Source: Marinospirillum sp. (GTDB lineage Bacteria > Pseudomonadota > Gammaproteobacteria > Pseudomonadales > Halomonadaceae). From it: a DNA stretch of 24,021 nucleotides. Position numbers and translations under genes: made by a program. The stretch lies in NCBI GenBank assembly GCA_007119985.1, contig SKOQ01000047.1, positions 1-24,021 of the forward strand. The letters run 5' to 3'. The first letter of the stretch is position 1; each line of letters starts with the position of its first letter. The notes under the pieces were generated by a model, which saw nothing but the letters and a program-made list of their open reading frames with translations, ran no database searches and was not told the DNA's origin. This document shows positions 23,157 through 24,021 of the stretch, piece after piece.

Positions 23157-23630
23157 ATGCAAGGCAATAAAGCCATCATTGGCCTGCTTAACAAGGTGCT
23201 CACCTATGAGCTCACCTCGATCAACCAATATTTTCTTCATGCGCGCATGTTTGGCAATTGGGGCTTTGAGAAGCTCAATAAAGCCGAGTACAAAAAATCC
23301 ATCTGCGATATGAAACAGGCCGATGCGCTGATTGAGCGCATTCTATTCCTCGAAGGCCTCCCGAATCTTCAACATCTTGAGCGGCTGCGCATTGGTGAAA
23401 ATGCACCCGAAATGTTCAACTGCGATATGGAATTCCAGAACGAGCAGCTGGCCTTATTACGCCAAGCCATTGCAGCCTGTGAAGAGCACCAAGACTATAA
23501 TAGCCGCCATCTACTTGAGGAAATCCTAGAAGATGAAGAAGAGCACCTCGACTGGCTTGAAACGCAGCTGCACCAGGTCGAAGCGCTGGGCTTAGAAAAC
23601 TACCTTCAATCTACGATCAGCAACGACTGA
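23157..23630 (+). CDS. bfr: Bacterioferritin, heme-binding-type subunit
   Basis: A 157-residue four-helix subunit of the 24-mer iron store, with strong similarity to E. coli Bfr (SINQYFLHARMF, IERILFLEGLPNLQ, DWLETQL). The heme ligand Met52 is kept (CDMKQAD). Ferroxidase ligands by E. coli numbering are Glu18 kept, Glu51 to Asp, His54 to Gln, Glu94 to Gln, Glu127 and His130 kept. So this subunit should bind heme at dimer interfaces but probably lacks a normal diiron centre. AAGGAG lies eight bases before the ATG. The next gene, 41 bases on, encodes the complementary subunit. Confidence 0.95.
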   Translation: MQGNKAIIGLLNKVLTYELTSINQYFLHARMFGNWGFEKLNKAEYKKSICDMKQADALIERILFLEGLPNLQHLERLRIGENAPEMFNCDMEFQNEQLALLRQAIAACEEHQDYNSRHLLEEILEDEEEHLDWLETQLHQVEALGLENYLQSTISND

Positions 23631-23671
23631 TCTTGACCTTCACTGATCGTTATTGAACAGAGGATGACACT

Positions 23672-24021
23672 ATGAAAGGCAACAAAAAAATCATCGCCGC
23701 ACTCAACAAGCTACTGGCTGGCGAGCTCACTGCAATGGATCAATACTTCATTCACTCACGCATGTATCAGGACTGGGGCCTGAACAAGCTGTTTGAGCGC
23801 ATCGACCATGAATTTGATGATGAAAAGGGCCACGCAGCGGCACTGATTGAGCGGATCTTATTTTTAGAAGGCACACCTGATCTGGTGACTCGCGAGCCCA
23901 TCAAGGTCGGCAAAGATGTGAAAGAGATGCTCGAAAACGACCTCGCATTGGAATATGCCGTCGTGCGAGATCTGAAAGAAGTCATGGCACTGTGCGAGAA
24001 AGAGCAAGACTATCAAACTCG
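23672..24021 (+). CDS. bfr: Bacterioferritin, ferroxidase-type subunit (cut by window end)
   Basis: The first 116 residues of a second bacterioferritin; the frame is open to the window end, so the C-terminal portion (with Glu127 and His130) is not visible. Ferroxidase ligands Glu18, Glu51, His54 and Glu94 are all present. The heme-ligand position 52 is Lys (DDEKGHAAA) instead of Met, so it should not bind heme through this residue. Start ATG 23672 has AGAGGA about eight bases upstream. It is in tandem with the heme-type subunit 41 bases away and probably co-transcribed. This matches two-subunit bacterioferritins described in Neisseria and some pseudomonads. Confidence 0.94.
   Translation, partial: MKGNKKIIAALNKLLAGELTAMDQYFIHSRMYQDWGLNKLFERIDHEFDDEKGHAAALIERILFLEGTPDLVTREPIKVGKDVKEMLENDLALEYAVVRDLKEVMALCEKEQDYQT

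Overview
The window looks like a gammaproteobacterial chromosome segment with moderate to slightly high G+C. Evidence is the rnfABCDGE-nth gene order, an AcrB-type pump, a PsrA-like regulator, a DUF3334 protein and a bfd-bfr-bfr locus. A marine or aquatic Oceanospirillales/Alteromonadales-like or pseudomonad-like bacterium is my guess; genus cannot be read from the sequence. I see no tRNA, rRNA, insertion sequence, prophage or CRISPR. The region reads as core genome rather than an island.

Layout. Positions 48-6989 (minus strand) hold a chemosensory cluster, transcribed mcp, mcp, cheY, cheA, cheW; it probably continues past the left edge (bases 1-47 show no gene). One receptor has an sCache-type sensor and ends in a CheR-tethering pentapeptide (EWEEF). 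The other has a dCache-type sensor, no pentapeptide, and its own promoter with a 12-bp palindrome in the leader. CheA carries a tandem FGFF-containing repeat in its linker. Positions 6990-7335 are a divergent intergenic region with inverted repeats and a likely rnf promoter.

Positions 7336-13457 (plus strand) are rnfABCDGE followed by nth. From rnfB to nth every junction has overlapping start and stop codons, and a rho-independent terminator follows nth. Then come a DUF3334 protein carrying a CheC/CheX-type phosphatase signature and a type II branched-chain aminotransferase (ilvE).

Positions 15280-20854 (minus strand) hold an RND efflux adaptor and pump, then a PsrA-like TetR regulator with its own promoter and a PsrA-type operator nested in a 9-bp inverted repeat, and an L,D-transpeptidase-like protein with no signal peptide. 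The 3' end of that block shares a TTAA with ilvE.

Positions 21002-24021 (plus strand) hold a GNAT-nitrilase fusion with a lysine-rich tail, then bfd and two bacterioferritin genes. The two Bfr subunits are complementary: the first keeps heme ligand Met52 but has altered ferroxidase ligands, the second keeps the ferroxidase ligands visible before the window ends but lacks Met52. Bfd would deliver electrons to the heme of such a mixed shell.

Strongest leads: the DUF3334 protein as a possible phosphatase for a receiver such as the nearby CheY, the nested operator at psrA, the split-function bacterioferritin pair with a possible RBS-sequestering leader, and the CheA linker repeats.
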